DNA from: Sandaracinus sp.
GTDB taxonomy: Bacteria > Myxococcota_A > Polyangia > Polyangiales > Houyiibacteriaceae
Length of the DNA: 64,000 nucleotides
NCBI GenBank assembly: GCA_020633125.1
Contig: JACKEH010000002.1
Location: forward strand, 1-64,000
Direction: 5' to 3'
Made by a program: the position numbers and the translations under genes. Position 1 is the first letter of the stretch; every line of letters begins with the position of its first letter. The notes under the pieces were generated by a model. That model was not told the origin of the DNA and did not search any database. It saw only the letters and a list, made by a program, of their open reading frames with translations. Below, one piece after another: positions 8,963-18,179 of this stretch.

Positions 8963-9054
8963 GCGTCCACCCCGAGACGTCCGCGCTTCGGGCCTCGTTG
9001 ACACTCCGGGGCCAGCCTCGGAACCTAACGCGCTTGGCTTCGGGAGGTGTGGAC

Positions 9055-10062
9055 ATGACGCGGGTACGTGTTTCGTGGGCTCTGGTGCTCTTACTCGTCG
9101 CGTGTGGTGGCGACGACGACGCGCCGCCGGACGATGCGTCGGTGGCGGACGCCGCGCTCGTCGACGCCAGCACGCTTTCGGACGCGGGTGGCGAGGACGC
9201 GAGCGGGCCGGATGCCGGTGAGACCTTCGTCCCGCCCGACGTCGACGGCCCCTTCGCCGTGAACCGTGAGAACGCCACGGTCGACGGCGACGCGGTCACC
9301 GCGCTCGTGCCGGACGCAGAAGGCCTCGTGCCTCTCGTGCTGCTCAAGCACGGCTTCCAGCTCGCGACGAGCAACTACGCGACCACCGCCACGCGCATCG
9401 CGTCGCACGGCTTCCTCGTGGTCGGCGTGGACAGCGGCGGCAGCCTGATCAGCGGCCCGACGAACGTCGAAGAGCGCGACGCGGTCGTCGCCACCCTCGA
9501 CTGGGCGCTCGCCGAAGCGCCCTTCGCCGCGCGCGTCGACGCGACGCGCATCGCCGTGCTGGGTCACAGCCGCGGCGGCAAGGTCGGCGTGATGGTCGCG
9601 GCCGCCGATCGCCGCGTGGCGGCCGCCTTGCTCCTCGATCCCGTCAACGGTTGCGGTCCGGGCCAGAGCTTCAGCGAGAGCTGCCCCGACGTGACGGGTG
9701 CGGCCTTCGCGGGCTCGCTCGCGATCCCCGTCGGCGTGATGGGCGAGACGAACAACTCGACCGGCTTCATGCCCTGCGCGCCGCAGGCCGAGAACTACCG
9801 CACGATCTTCAGCGCCCTCTCGGCGTCGCCCTGGGCCGTGGCGTGGACCTTCGCGGGCGCGGACCACATGGACTTCGCCGACGACCCGGGCCTGGCGGGC
9901 AGCGTCTGTCCCGACGGCCCCGGCGACGACACGATGATTCGCGCCCAGGTGCGCACGATGGCGGTCGCGTTCTTGCGGCGGCACCTTCGCGCGGAAGCGG
10001 CGATGGATCCCTGGCTCGTCGGCGCCTCGGTTCCGACCGACGTCACGCGCGACGGCCCCTGA
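9055..10062 (+). CDS. alpha/beta-hydrolase lipoprotein (chlorophyllase/dienelactone hydrolase-like)
   Basis: ATG 9055 follows a good ribosome site (GGAGGT, 8 bases ahead). The leader MTRVRVSWALVLLLVACGG carries a lipobox (LLVAC), and an Asp/Ala-rich linker of about 50 residues follows. The catalytic domain shows the oxyanion strand LVLLKHGF, the nucleophile elbow GHSRGG and a late acid/His region (AGADHMDF). Fold and nucleophile support an esterase or lipase tethered to the outer membrane. Substrate is not predictable. It lies 92 bp after the methyltransferase on the same strand. Confidence 0.8.
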   Translation: MTRVRVSWALVLLLVACGGDDDAPPDDASVADAALVDASTLSDAGGEDASGPDAGETFVPPDVDGPFAVNRENATVDGDAVTALVPDAEGLVPLVLLKHGFQLATSNYATTATRIASHGFLVVGVDSGGSLISGPTNVEERDAVVATLDWALAEAPFAARVDATRIAVLGHSRGGKVGVMVAAADRRVAAALLLDPVNGCGPGQSFSESCPDVTGAAFAGSLAIPVGVMGETNNSTGFMPCAPQAENYRTIFSALSASPWAVAWTFAGADHMDFADDPGLAGSVCPDGPGDDTMIRAQVRTMAVAFLRRHLRAEAAMDPWLVGASVPTDVTRDGP

Positions 10063-10145
10063 GCCACGACATGCATTGAAAGCCGCGGGCGTGCCCGTAT
10101 GCTCCGCGTCCACCGCAGCATGACGTCGCTGCGAACGGAGGAACG

Positions 10146-10487
10146 ATGAAGCTCGACGGTCTGAACGCGAACGAAGCGGCTTGCTTCCTGGGTTTCCTGC
10201 GCGAGGTGGTCCAGGCGGACGGCGAGTACAGCGTCGAAGAACAAGAGAAGATGGCCGAGCTTCGGGCCGAGATGGGCAAGGAGAAGTTCGACCAGGCCAT
10301 CGCCGACGCGAAAGCCTTCAAGAGCCGCGCGGACCTGCAGGACGCGGCGATGAAGGTCGAGCGTGAGTCGGCTCAGAAGCTGATCGTCGACACGCTGATC
10401 AAGGTCGCCGCGGTCGACGGCATCGCGCAGGACGAGACGCGCCCGATGAAGTGGCTCGTCAAGCATTGGGGCGTCAGCGCGGACTGA
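10146..10487 (+). CDS. TerB-like protein
   Basis: A 113-residue all-helical acidic protein. LGFLREVVQADGEYSVEEQ and LIKVAAVDGIAQDETRP are the paired TerB repeats, each with the D-G-x-(hydrophobic) acidic loop thought to bind metal. A strong GGAGG precedes ATG 10146. TerB domains occur in tellurite-resistance operons, but no other ter gene is present here, so resistance is not implied. The 3' end of this gene has been copied downstream (see the repeat at 10432-10645). Confidence 0.8.
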   Translation: MKLDGLNANEAACFLGFLREVVQADGEYSVEEQEKMAELRAEMGKEKFDQAIADAKAFKSRADLQDAAMKVERESAQKLIVDTLIKVAAVDGIAQDETRPMKWLVKHWGVSAD

Positions 10488-10645
10488 GGTCGCGAAGCAA
10501 AGCAAAGCAAAGCAAAGCGAAGCACAGCGAAGCGAAGCGCAGCGAAGCGCCCGTGCCCTGCCCGTGCCCGTGCCCGCCACGAGACGCGCCCGATGAAGTG
10601 GCTCGTCGAGCATTGGGGCGTCAGCGCGGACTGAGGTCGCGAAGC
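10432..10645 (+). repeat. imperfect tandem duplication of the terB 3' end
   Basis: A 67-bp segment (10432-10498) covering the last 19 codons, the stop and 14 following bases of terB recurs at 10579-10645 with a single mismatch (A to G, Lys to Glu). The spacer at 10499-10578 holds a pentanucleotide run of AAGCA/AAGCG units and then GTGCCC units. The second copy has no start codon of its own and is not expected to be translated. Confidence 0.85.
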
Positions 10646-10826
10646 GAAGCGCCCGTGCCCGTGCCCGTGCCCGCGAGAGGGTCACGACAGCGCGGGCACG
10701 TCGCATAAGGTCGAAGGTTCGACCCGCCTTCGGGAATCTGGATCGACGGCGCTGAGGCCGGACGCGTTTCTTCCCACGAATCGGGCACGGGCACGGGCAC
10801 GGGCACGGGCATGGGCGGGCATGGGC
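10646..10826. repeat. hexanucleotide-bounded intergenic element (copy C)
   Basis: GTGCCC units (10651-10673) and inverted GGGCAC/GGGCAT units (10783-10826) bracket about 110 bp. On the minus strand the GTGCCC run is directly followed by GATTCGTGGGAAGAA (10768-10782). The same arrangement recurs near 14017-14061 and 59966-60150. It sits between the convergent terB and CPBP genes. Confidence 0.65.
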
Positions 10827-10834
10827 GCGCGCGC

Positions 10835-11671
10835 TCAGCGCCGCACGTCGTCGAAGCGCATCGCCATCACCAGCGCCAACGCCGCCGCCGCCGCCGCCGC
10901 GACCACCTTCTCCGGTGGCACGTGCAGAATCTCGTCGGACCACATGTTGACGCCCGGGATCGGAAAGACGTCGGCGGGCACCAACACCGGCAACGCGTTC
11001 ACCCCGACGTGCAGCGCGACGCACGGCAGGAGCGAGCGAGTGCGCAGGCGGAGCGCGCCGAGCACGAAACCCGCAGCCGTCGCGACCACCGCCTCCGCCG
11101 GCCGACCGTGCATCACGCCGAAGAGCACCGCCGACACCACGAGCCCGAGTCGCTCGCCGTAGGCCTCGGCGAGCCCGGGCAGAAGCACACCGCGAAAGAG
11201 CAGCTCTTCGGTCATCGGCGCGATGACCACCAGCGCGAGCGCGACCGCGAATCCGTCGAACGCCGAGTCCGCGCGCAGGAGATCCTGCACCGCCCGGGCA
11301 TGCGCGGCGTCGCGCCCGAAGAGCTCGTGCATCAAGTTGCCCACCTCGGCGAGCGGCAGCTGCAACACCACGCCCGCGAGCCCGGCGAGCATCACCACCG
11401 GCGTCGAGCTCGGCGCGAGCGCGTAGACCTCACGCCGCGGACCACGCGCATGCACCCGCCGCGCGACCGCGAGCGCCAGCCCGAACCCGAAGAGCTGCGC
11501 GAGCCCGAGACTGAGCGGGTCACGCTGCACCGCGGCGGCCGCGCTCGTCAGGTCGAGCCCTCGCGTCGTGCGCACCAACGCCGCCAGGAGCTGCGCCCCG
11601 AAGCTGCCCAGCACCGCGAGCAGCACGTAGCCGAGCGCGGCGTGCCAGCGAATCGGAGTCGGCGCCGTCAC
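10835..11671 (-). CDS. CPBP family intramembrane metalloprotease (Abi/CAAX type)
   Basis: A multi-spanning protein of about 278 residues with the three CPBP motifs: EELLFRG (double Glu), FGVMHG and HVGVN. These form the intramembrane metal site of Rce1-like proteases. GTG 11671 was chosen because it lies 2 bp after the stop of the upstream TPR lipoprotein gene, indicating translational coupling. The longer frame to 12010 is antisense-style sequence inside that gene. Substrate unknown. Confidence 0.85.
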   Translation of the reverse strand: MTAPTPIRWHAALGYVLLAVLGSFGAQLLAALVRTTRGLDLTSAAAAVQRDPLSLGLAQLFGFGLALAVARRVHARGPRREVYALAPSSTPVVMLAGLAGVVLQLPLAEVGNLMHELFGRDAAHARAVQDLLRADSAFDGFAVALALVVIAPMTEELLFRGVLLPGLAEAYGERLGLVVSAVLFGVMHGRPAEAVVATAAGFVLGALRLRTRSLLPCVALHVGVNALPVLVPADVFPIPGVNMWSDEILHVPPEKVVAAAAAAALALVMAMRFDDVRR

Positions 11672-11673
11672 CG

Positions 11674-13800
11674 TCAGCGCCGCAGCAGCTGCTGCGCCAT
11701 CGCGTGCTCGTAGAAGCCGACCATGCCGTTGCCGACCACCTCGCGGAAGAGGTCGTTCGCGCCCGCCGCGTCCCCTTCGGCGAGCCGCCGCGCCGCCTCG
11801 TAGAAGAGCGCTTCGGTGCGCTCGCCGGTGCCTTCGGCGGCGCCCGCGAGCTCGTCGTAGCGAATCGCGCCGGTGCCGAACGCCGCGAGCTTGCCGGACC
11901 AACCCGTCGTCGACGATTGCGCGCGCAAGACGTCGACCACGTCCGAACCGACCGGCTGACCCGCACGGGCCGCGACCACCTTCACCCAGAGCGCGAAGTA
12001 GACGCGCCATTGCGGCTCGAGCGTCGTCTGACGCTGCGCCTCGCGGAAGACCTCCTGTGCGAACACGAGGTCCGGGGTCGGGCTCGCCACGAGGTGCGAG
12101 AGCAAGGTCGCGTAGAGCTCACGCGCCTGAGGCGCCGCCGCGAGCGCCGAGCGGAACGCGGTAACCGCGTCGTCGTGACGCGCCATCTGATCGAGCAACA
12201 CGCCGCGGCGCATCTGGAGCTCCGCGATCATCGCCGGCTCCTGCATCGCGGGCGCGAGCTCGTCCCAGGTCGCGAGCGACTGCCGCCACATGCGGCCGGC
12301 CTGGTCGGCGTTGCCCGAGGCCGCGAACGCGTCGCCGAGCGACTGCAAGATCGTCGCGCGACGAAGCGCTTCGATCGGCGTCGTGTTCGGCGTCAGGTCC
12401 AGCGCCCGACGGTAGAGCCGGGCGGCCTCTTCGGCCTCGCCGGTGCGGAGCCGCAGGAGCGCGAGCTGCAAGAGCGCCTCTGGCGACTCCGACGCGCGCA
12501 GGCTCGACTCGAAACGCTCGACCGCCTGCTGCGGATGACCCGAGTGCATCTCGGCGGTGCCCACGAGCAGCTCGATGCGCGCCCGCGCCACCGGAGGCTC
12601 CGCCTGCGGAAAACGTCGCGCGCGCTCGTCGAGAATGTGCAGCGCCCGGTCCGCGAGGCTTCGCGCCACCGACGCATCGCTCGCGAAGAGGTCGCCTTCG
12701 AGCAACTCGTCGATCGCCGCGAGCGCCTCGTCGTAGAGATCCCGCGAGCTCGGCTCGACGTCGAGCGCGTCGCCGTAATACGCGAGCGCCATCGCCGCGG
12801 CGCCGTCCTGCACCGCGAGACGCGCGAGGCAGAGCGGGAAGCGCGCGTCTTCCGGGAAACGCGACTGACCGAAGCGGCACATGCCACGCGCCGCGGCCGG
12901 ACGCGCCTCGCGGTAGACCTCCGACAGCTCGATCGTCGCGTCCGCGCCACGCGTGTTCACGTTGCGCATCGCCTCGAGCGCCGCGATCAGCTGGCCGACC
13001 GTCTCGCCGCGGTCGCCCATGCGCTGCAGATGCGCGAGCGCCTCCTCGACCAGACCGTGGCGAAGGTAGACCGCCGCCACGTCGAGCGGCGCGAGGCGGA
13101 GCACCTGCGCCGAGAGCGGCCCCACCTGGAGCATCGCCTCGGGTCCCTGCTGGAAGCCTTCGAGCACGGTGTCGCGGCGCTCGACGTGAAGCTGCGCGAG
13201 CGCTTGCAGCACCTCGGGCGCGGGCGCGATGCGCGAGGCTTCGTCCCATTCGTCGATGAGCTGGGTGTAGCGCTCGAACGCGGTCGGAAGCTGCGAGCGC
13301 GCGTCGCGACCCCACGAGGTGACGAGACCGTATTCCTGCTCCAGCGCGCCGTCGTTCGCGTGCCGCGCGCGAAGCAGACGCAACGCACCGATGACCTTGC
13401 CCTCTTGGCCGAGACGTTCGGCGCGCGCGACGAGCGCACGGGCGGCGGCCTCGAAGAGCTCGGGCACCTCACCACGCTCGAGCTCGCTCGGATGCACGAG
13501 GTCGGACAGCTCGATCAGGTGCGCGGCGAGGGCGTCGGCGTCGCCCGTCTCGACGATCGCCGCCGTACCTTGCGCGCGCCACGCGAGCAGCGCGTCACGA
13601 AGCGCCAGGCGCGACGGGTCGTTCGGCGGGAGCGCGTGAAAGGCACGCAGCAGGTCCGGGCCGTTGGTGTCGTCGACGCGCTCGGGCACCGGCACGCGCA
13701 GCGCGGTCGTGGTTCCGTTGCCGTTTCGCGACGCGGTGCCACACGCGATCAGGACGGCGAGCGGCAAGGCCGCGAGGAGGAGACGCAGGGACTTCGGCAT
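11674..13800 (-). CDS. large TPR-repeat lipoprotein
   Basis: ATG 13800 gives a lipoprotein leader MPKSLRLLLAALPLAVLIAC (lipobox LIAC) and 708 residues. The body is helical repeats throughout; clear TPR units include LLRLRTGEAEEAARLYRRAL and FAASGNADQAGRMWRQSL in the C-terminal half. TPR lipoproteins of this size commonly scaffold secretion, gliding or envelope complexes in myxobacteria, but no complex is identifiable here. The CPBP protease gene follows at 2 bp, so a shared operon is likely. The open frame to 14250 runs through repeat DNA and is not used. Confidence 0.8.
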   Translation of the reverse strand: MPKSLRLLLAALPLAVLIACGTASRNGNGTTTALRVPVPERVDDTNGPDLLRAFHALPPNDPSRLALRDALLAWRAQGTAAIVETGDADALAAHLIELSDLVHPSELERGEVPELFEAAARALVARAERLGQEGKVIGALRLLRARHANDGALEQEYGLVTSWGRDARSQLPTAFERYTQLIDEWDEASRIAPAPEVLQALAQLHVERRDTVLEGFQQGPEAMLQVGPLSAQVLRLAPLDVAAVYLRHGLVEEALAHLQRMGDRGETVGQLIAALEAMRNVNTRGADATIELSEVYREARPAAARGMCRFGQSRFPEDARFPLCLARLAVQDGAAAMALAYYGDALDVEPSSRDLYDEALAAIDELLEGDLFASDASVARSLADRALHILDERARRFPQAEPPVARARIELLVGTAEMHSGHPQQAVERFESSLRASESPEALLQLALLRLRTGEAEEAARLYRRALDLTPNTTPIEALRRATILQSLGDAFAASGNADQAGRMWRQSLATWDELAPAMQEPAMIAELQMRRGVLLDQMARHDDAVTAFRSALAAAPQARELYATLLSHLVASPTPDLVFAQEVFREAQRQTTLEPQWRVYFALWVKVVAARAGQPVGSDVVDVLRAQSSTTGWSGKLAAFGTGAIRYDELAGAAEGTGERTEALFYEAARRLAEGDAAGANDLFREVVGNGMVGFYEHAMAQQLLRR

Positions 13801-14177
13801 GCAGCGGATGCCCGGAGCATAGTCCAGCGACTCCCCCTCCGGCACCCGTGGGTCCTTTCCGCTCGATCCCGACGGAAAGTAGGGTCGAAAAGCTCGAAAA
13901 ATCGCGCTTCTCGCCGAGCTCCGGGCCGCGAGGGCATGCGGCCGCGCCCCCGTCCGGCGAACCCCGAGCGACCACGAAGAGCCTTCACGGGACCACGAGA
14001 CATCCGATCGACCGCCGTGCCCGTGCCCTTGCCCGTGCCCGTGCCCGATTCCTGAGAAGAAGTTGGACGGCGAGAGTCCCGCTCGCTCGAGGCGTGGGAA
14101 CGCGCGTGACTCGTCGACTTGCGCGCACTCTTCCCAGGGAAACCGGGATGGCTTCCCACCCGTCGCCCGGCGCCGGC
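13801..14177. repeat. intergenic region with (GTGCCC)n element (copy A)
   Basis: No gene is seen. Bases 14017-14046 are five GTGCCC/TTGCCC units, followed at 14047-14061 by GATTCCTGAGAAGAA, the core shared with the elements near 10768 and 60114. Further on, GTCGACTTGCG and GAAACCGGG (about 14118-14152) are also found in the element at 60 kb, extending the similarity. The upstream part contains the TPR lipoprotein promoter region. Confidence 0.55.
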
Positions 14178-14771
14178 TCAACCCGCGAGGCGCTTCACCC
14201 AGAAACGCATCGGATGATCGGACTCCTCGGCGTCGCCGCGGTCCTTCCACCGCATCGTCGCGTTCAGCTCTTCACGCGGCGCGTAACCGAAGTGTCGCCA
14301 CACGTCGTCGAGCGGGGCGTAGCCCGGCGGACGCTCCGGATGGTCGTCCGGTCGCTGCACCGCGCAGAAGGTGAGCCACGTCGCGCCCAGGCTCCGCGCG
14401 TGGGCTTCGCGCATCGCGTGAAATCGCGAGTACACGCCTCGCCCACGGTGCGTCGCGCGCAGGATCGACTCGCCCCCGTAGAAGAGCTCGTTCGGATCCC
14501 ATCCGTGTTTCACGAACGGCTCATGCATGGATTCTGGCTCGTGAACAAACGGAATTCCCGTCGATGCGCCGACGATCTCTCCCGCCTCTTCGGCCACGAT
14601 CACGACCGAGCCTTCGTGACGCGCGTAGAGATCGAGGTATCGCGCTTCGTAATCGAGATCGCCGTCGTACAAATACGGAAAGTCCACGAAGATCTCGACC
14701 CGCAACGCGGCGAGCTGCGGGATCAGCGCGACGATCGCGTCGCCCGTGCAGGCACGAACCTCGACGCTCAC
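14178..14771 (-). CDS. GNAT family N-acetyltransferase
   Basis: The 197-residue protein has the GNAT core: the beta-4 strand VIVAEEAGEIVGASTG, then the acetyl-CoA loop in the R-G-R-G-V form (LRATHRGRGVYSRFHAMRE), then ATWLTFCAVQRPD. GTG 14771 overlaps the stop of the upstream SnoaL-type gene by 2 bases (GTGA), showing coupling. Acceptor substrate unknown. Confidence 0.8.
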   Translation of the reverse strand: MSVEVRACTGDAIVALIPQLAALRVEIFVDFPYLYDGDLDYEARYLDLYARHEGSVVIVAEEAGEIVGASTGIPFVHEPESMHEPFVKHGWDPNELFYGGESILRATHRGRGVYSRFHAMREAHARSLGATWLTFCAVQRPDDHPERPPGYAPLDDVWRHFGYAPREELNATMRWKDRGDAEESDHPMRFWVKRLAG

Positions 14772-15223
14772 GCGCCGACCTGCTGCAGCCAGCTCTGCAA
14801 ATCGTAGTAGTTGGTGACCCGAGCGACCTTCCCGTCGCGAATCTCGAAGAACGCGCCGACCGGCAGGTCGTAGGTCTGCCCCGAAGCCTCCGGCAAACCG
14901 GCGTCGGTCACGAGGTAGGTGCCCTCGATGCGAAACTCGGCCGCCCCCCGCGCGCCGTCCGCGGTCGCAAAGACGACGAGGTCCTTCACGCGCTCGCGGT
15001 AGCACTCGTTCATCCGAGTCATGAACGCCACGAACGCCTCTTTGCCAACCCGACGCGCATCCCGGCCGCCTTGGTTCGAGTCGTGCGCCACGTCGTCCGT
15101 GAGCAGGGACAAGAAGGTGTCCATGTCGCCCGCATCGAACGCCGCGTAGTAGCGGCGCAGCAGGTCTTCGGTTTGGGCTCGGCCTTCGGACACGCCGTCA
15201 GCAGTGGGCTCGGTTCGGCTCAT
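14768..15223 (-). CDS. SnoaL-like/ketosteroid isomerase-related protein
   Basis: An NTF2-fold protein of 151 residues. The helix LLRRYYAAFDAGDMDTFLSLL followed by TDDVAHDSNQGG, and the late strands GAFFEIRDGKVARVTNYYD, match the SnoaL/ketosteroid isomerase-related family closely. ATG 15223 starts it. Such proteins bind small hydrophobic ligands or catalyse isomerisation; the exact activity cannot be told. It is the first gene of a two-gene unit with the GNAT gene. Confidence 0.8.
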   Translation of the reverse strand: MSRTEPTADGVSEGRAQTEDLLRRYYAAFDAGDMDTFLSLLTDDVAHDSNQGGRDARRVGKEAFVAFMTRMNECYRERVKDLVVFATADGARGAAEFRIEGTYLVTDAGLPEASGQTYDLPVGAFFEIRDGKVARVTNYYDLQSWLQQVGA

Positions 15224-15335
15224 GACGGCGCATGTTAGCAGGAAAAAGTGCGCCGCCGGGTGAATCTCGGCGCGAAGCGGCACGTCGAGGCCCAACTTCT
15301 CCTGCTCCCAGGCAGGCTTGGCTTCGGGAAGAGCG

Positions 15336-16526
15336 ATGCGTCCCTTTCTCTGTCTCCTCTTCACTCCGACCTTCGCGCTGGCCCAAGCGCCGGCCGAAGG
15401 CTCCGTGGCCGACCCGAGCGCCGACACCTTGGCGCCAGTCCCCGCGCCCTCCGAAAGCGCCACGGAGTCCATCACAAGGCCGATCGACGAGCCCATCACC
15501 GAGGTCTTCGCCTTCGGGGACACGCCGCCGGCCGACCTGGGCCGCAGCCTCTGGGCCGGAGATCGGGAGGCCGCGCTGCGCGCCATCGAAGCGGACACGA
15601 ACCCTCCGAGCCCGGCCGTCGCCTGCCTCGAAGCCGCGCTGCGCGACCAACGTCTTCGCGAGTCGTACCTCCCAGGCCGGCCGCCGGTGGATCGCCTCAC
15701 CGCGCAGCTCTTCGCGACCGCCCGTGCCTCGCTCGAGGGCGAGCTCGAAGCTACGTATCACGCGTACTCCCGATGTGTCGCCGGCGCGACGCGGGTGCCG
15801 AGCGCTCCCGTGGTCGCCGCGACCGAGAGCGGGGTCGCTCACGTGAACGTCGAAGCACTTCGAAACGCCACGGTCGCGCGGCATTCCGAGCTCGAACGGG
15901 CGCGCCCCGCGGTCCTCGAAGGCGACGACGCCACGGCCTACGAAGCTCTCCGAGGTATCCTGATCGACACCGACGAGGAGCCTTCGACCCCCGAGCGCGC
16001 GGCTCGCGAAGAGCCCGAGCCCTGGTCCCTCGAAGCAGCCGCCGCGTGGCACGTCGCCGGCCATGGGCGGCTTCCGATTCCACCGGAGCCCAAGCGCGAG
16101 CCCACGTGGCGTATCACGCCGCTGATCACTGGTGTGCTCGAGTTCTGTCTCGCCCTCGCGCTGATCCCCGCCAGCCTTCGTGGCGATTCGGACATCCTGG
16201 ACAGCGGGCGCGTCCGCATGGCGCTCTTGGGCATGGGCTTCGGCGGCATCCTCTCGATGGTTCTCTTCCCGACCTGGGCCGAGCGCGGCCGCGACAAGCG
16301 CCTCGCGTTGAGCGGCGCCTTCGTCTTGGGCGCGTTGGCTCTCGGCCTCGGCACCGCGCTCGCTGACGTGCGCCCTCGCCTTCGTGCGTTCGGCGCCGCG
16401 CTCACGGCCAGCGCGGCCGTCGACCTCGGTTTCTGGATCGGCGGCGCGGTGATCCAGCGCCGTTGGCGCCCCGTCGTCTCCGCCTCCCGCCACCACGGAA
16501 GCCTCGGATGGCACGTCTCCTTCTGA
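15336..16526 (+). CDS. exported hypothetical membrane protein
   Basis: I do not recognise a family. ATG 15336 gives a signal peptide (MRPFLCLLFTPTFALAQA), then a Pro/Ser/Glu linker, a helical soluble domain of about 230 residues, and four hydrophobic helices near the C-terminus (residues about 270-380). The architecture resembles the protein encoded next at 16508-17551, which overlaps it by 19 bp, so the two probably work together at the envelope. A TTG at 15318 is the only longer start. Confidence 0.7.
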   Translation: MRPFLCLLFTPTFALAQAPAEGSVADPSADTLAPVPAPSESATESITRPIDEPITEVFAFGDTPPADLGRSLWAGDREAALRAIEADTNPPSPAVACLEAALRDQRLRESYLPGRPPVDRLTAQLFATARASLEGELEATYHAYSRCVAGATRVPSAPVVAATESGVAHVNVEALRNATVARHSELERARPAVLEGDDATAYEALRGILIDTDEEPSTPERAAREEPEPWSLEAAAAWHVAGHGRLPIPPEPKREPTWRITPLITGVLEFCLALALIPASLRGDSDILDSGRVRMALLGMGFGGILSMVLFPTWAERGRDKRLALSGAFVLGALALGLGTALADVRPRLRAFGAALTASAAVDLGFWIGGAVIQRRWRPVVSASRHHGSLGWHVSF

Positions 16527-17551
16527 TCCTCGCGGTCTCGCTCGTCGCGCTCCGAGCGGAAGCGCAATCGCCACGCGAGCTGCGCGAGCTCGCGCTCGCC
16601 TTCGAGCGGGGCGACGAGGGCCAAGTGCGCCACTACGCGTCGGCGTTTCGTGGCGAAGGCACGTTGGGCCGCACCTTCGCCTGCATCGAGTTGGCCTTCG
16701 CGGGGGCGTCGCTTCGTCGTTTGGTCGACGCACCTCTCGACGACGCCGCGTTGGCGGACGCGGTGCACGCGCTGACCACCCTCGACCGGGAGACCCATGC
16801 GCTCGCCGACTCCGCGACGCTCTGCGGCGACGTCGAAGGGCTCCCCCGCGCGACCTCCTTCCCGGTCGAGCTGGCCTACCTTCGCTCGGAGCTCGACCTC
16901 GCGAGCGAGCTCGCCTCCGAAGCGCTGCGCGCCCAAGCCGACGAGACGACGGCGGTGCTGGTCGACGAAGCGCGGCGTCTCCTTGGTGAGCTGGGCCGAA
17001 AGCTCGAAGGCTGGCCGACGGATGCCTGGCCCTTCGCGCGCGCCGCTTGGGAAGGTCTCGACCCGCCGGCCGCGGTCGAGCGCGAGTGGCGCTTTCGTTC
17101 GCCTGCACCGTCGATCGGAAGCGGCGTGTTGGTGGCGGCCTCCGGCATCACGGGATTCGTCGGTTCGTTGCCCTCGCTCGCGACCGGCGAGGGAATTCCG
17201 CGCGGCATCGCCGGCGCGTGGGGCCTCGCGTTCGGATCCATCGCGGCCGCGGTTGGAGGCGCGGGCTGGGCTCGGCATTCGCGCGCGCTTTCCATCGCGG
17301 GCGCGGTGATGATCACGCTCGCCGGCTCCGGCGGTCTGCTCGCGATCGGGATGCTCGACGAACCGCGCGGCCGCTGGTTCGGCGGCGGCCTTCTTCTCGG
17401 CGCGGGCATCGGCGCGCTTTGGACGATCGGCTCCTTCGCCCACCTGCGCCATCACCGCGACGCCGACGACGCGTGGCGCGACTTCGTGCAGGGGCTCTCG
17501 GTCCGCGCCGGTCCGCGTGGCGCTTCGGTGGGTTGGAGCACGCGGTTCTGA
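16508..17551 (+). CDS. exported hypothetical membrane protein
   Basis: Starts at ATG 16508 inside the end of the preceding gene. The leader MARLLLILAVSLVALRAEAQ is a clear signal peptide. A helical domain with short repeat-like units (residues 20-200) is followed by four hydrophobic segments (SGVLVAASGITGFVGSL, GLAFGSIAAAVGG, AGAVMITLAGSGGLL, GGLLLGAGIGALW). Same layout as its upstream neighbour, so a distant duplicate is likely. No functional motif seen. Confidence 0.7.
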   Translation: MARLLLILAVSLVALRAEAQSPRELRELALAFERGDEGQVRHYASAFRGEGTLGRTFACIELAFAGASLRRLVDAPLDDAALADAVHALTTLDRETHALADSATLCGDVEGLPRATSFPVELAYLRSELDLASELASEALRAQADETTAVLVDEARRLLGELGRKLEGWPTDAWPFARAAWEGLDPPAAVEREWRFRSPAPSIGSGVLVAASGITGFVGSLPSLATGEGIPRGIAGAWGLAFGSIAAAVGGAGWARHSRALSIAGAVMITLAGSGGLLAIGMLDEPRGRWFGGGLLLGAGIGALWTIGSFAHLRHHRDADDAWRDFVQGLSVRAGPRGASVGWSTRF

Positions 17552-17612
17552 TCCGCGGGGCTCCAGACTGTCCGAGTTGGTTCGCGTCGCCCTCGTCGGG
17601 AAGAGTTGGTCG

Positions 17613-17939
17613 CTACTCGTGGTGCTCGACGCCAAGCCCGAGGAAGAGGCCGAGCACCGTCGCGCCCATCCGCACGAGCGTGGAGGCCCCGCGGGTCTTC
17701 ACCGACGCGAGTCGCCCGCGATGCGGTCCCAGCTCCGATTGCCACGCCCGACGTGCGCCCGGCGCGTATCCGGACATGTGCTCGACGTCGAGAACCAGAT
17801 CCGTCGCCGTCGGATGCTCCAAGATCGACGCCGCCACGGCGGCCGCCGAATCCTGGCCCGCAGTCGCGTCCAAATGCCCGACGAAGCGCACGATCAACGC
17901 GTCGCCCTGCCTCTCGAGTTGCCAGGCCTCGGTCCCCAC
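17613..17939 (-). CDS. STAS-like (SpoIIAA/anti-anti-sigma-like) small protein
   Basis: About 108 residues from GTG 17939: an opening beta strand pair (WQLERQGDALIVRFVGHLD), a central strand TATDLVLDVEHMSGYAPGAR, then a helix and a final hydrophobic strand, fitting the STAS topology. The frame stays open to ATG 18050 and TTG 18059, but that extra part lies in repeated terminator DNA and reads as non-coding. It converges with 16508-17551. Function uncertain. Confidence 0.55.
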   Translation of the reverse strand: MGTEAWQLERQGDALIVRFVGHLDATAGQDSAAAVAASILEHPTATDLVLDVEHMSGYAPGARRAWQSELGPHRGRLASVKTRGASTLVRMGATVLGLFLGLGVEHHE

Positions 17940-18057
17940 CGCGGTCAAGAATGCCACGCCTTCGCGAACGCGAACACGGGGCGCCCGAAGCGACTTGGTC
18001 GCGCTGCTCGACGGCGACGAGCGAGGTGCTCGGAAGCTCGTCTGCGGCATTCGCCGC

Positions 18058-18092
18058 AAAAGAAAAGAGACCGCTGAAGTTCAGCGGTCTCC
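18058..18092 (-). terminator. second copy of the tRNA terminator hairpin
   Basis: Contains the same GAGACCGCTGAA/TTCAGCGGTCTC stem with an A-rich flank (T-rich on the minus strand) as the terminator at 18146-18179, repeated about 88 bp further downstream of tRNA-Ala. CGGCATTCGCCGCAAAAG occurs three times in this region (about 18045, 18097 and 18132), itself a small hairpin followed by a T-tract on the minus strand. Confidence 0.6.
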
Positions 18093-18145
18093 CCCGCGGC
18101 ATTCGCCGCAAAAGATCAGCGGTCTCCCCCGCGGCATTCGCCGCA

Positions 18146-18179
18146 AAAGAAAAGAGACCGCTGAAGTTCAGCGGTCTCT
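18146..18179 (-). terminator. intrinsic terminator of tRNA-Ala
   Basis: Read on the minus strand, a 13-bp stem (AGAGACCGCTGAA with its complement) is followed by TTTTCTTTT. It begins about 12 bp after the tRNA 3' end, the expected place for rho-independent termination. Confidence 0.8.

Noticed and set aside
10146..10487. Tellurite-resistance locus
   Set aside because: Only a lone TerB-domain protein is present; no terA, terC, terD or terZ genes.
10451..10812. Small ORFs in the terB/CPBP gap
   Set aside because: They consist of translated microsatellite and copied terB sequence and lack ribosome sites.
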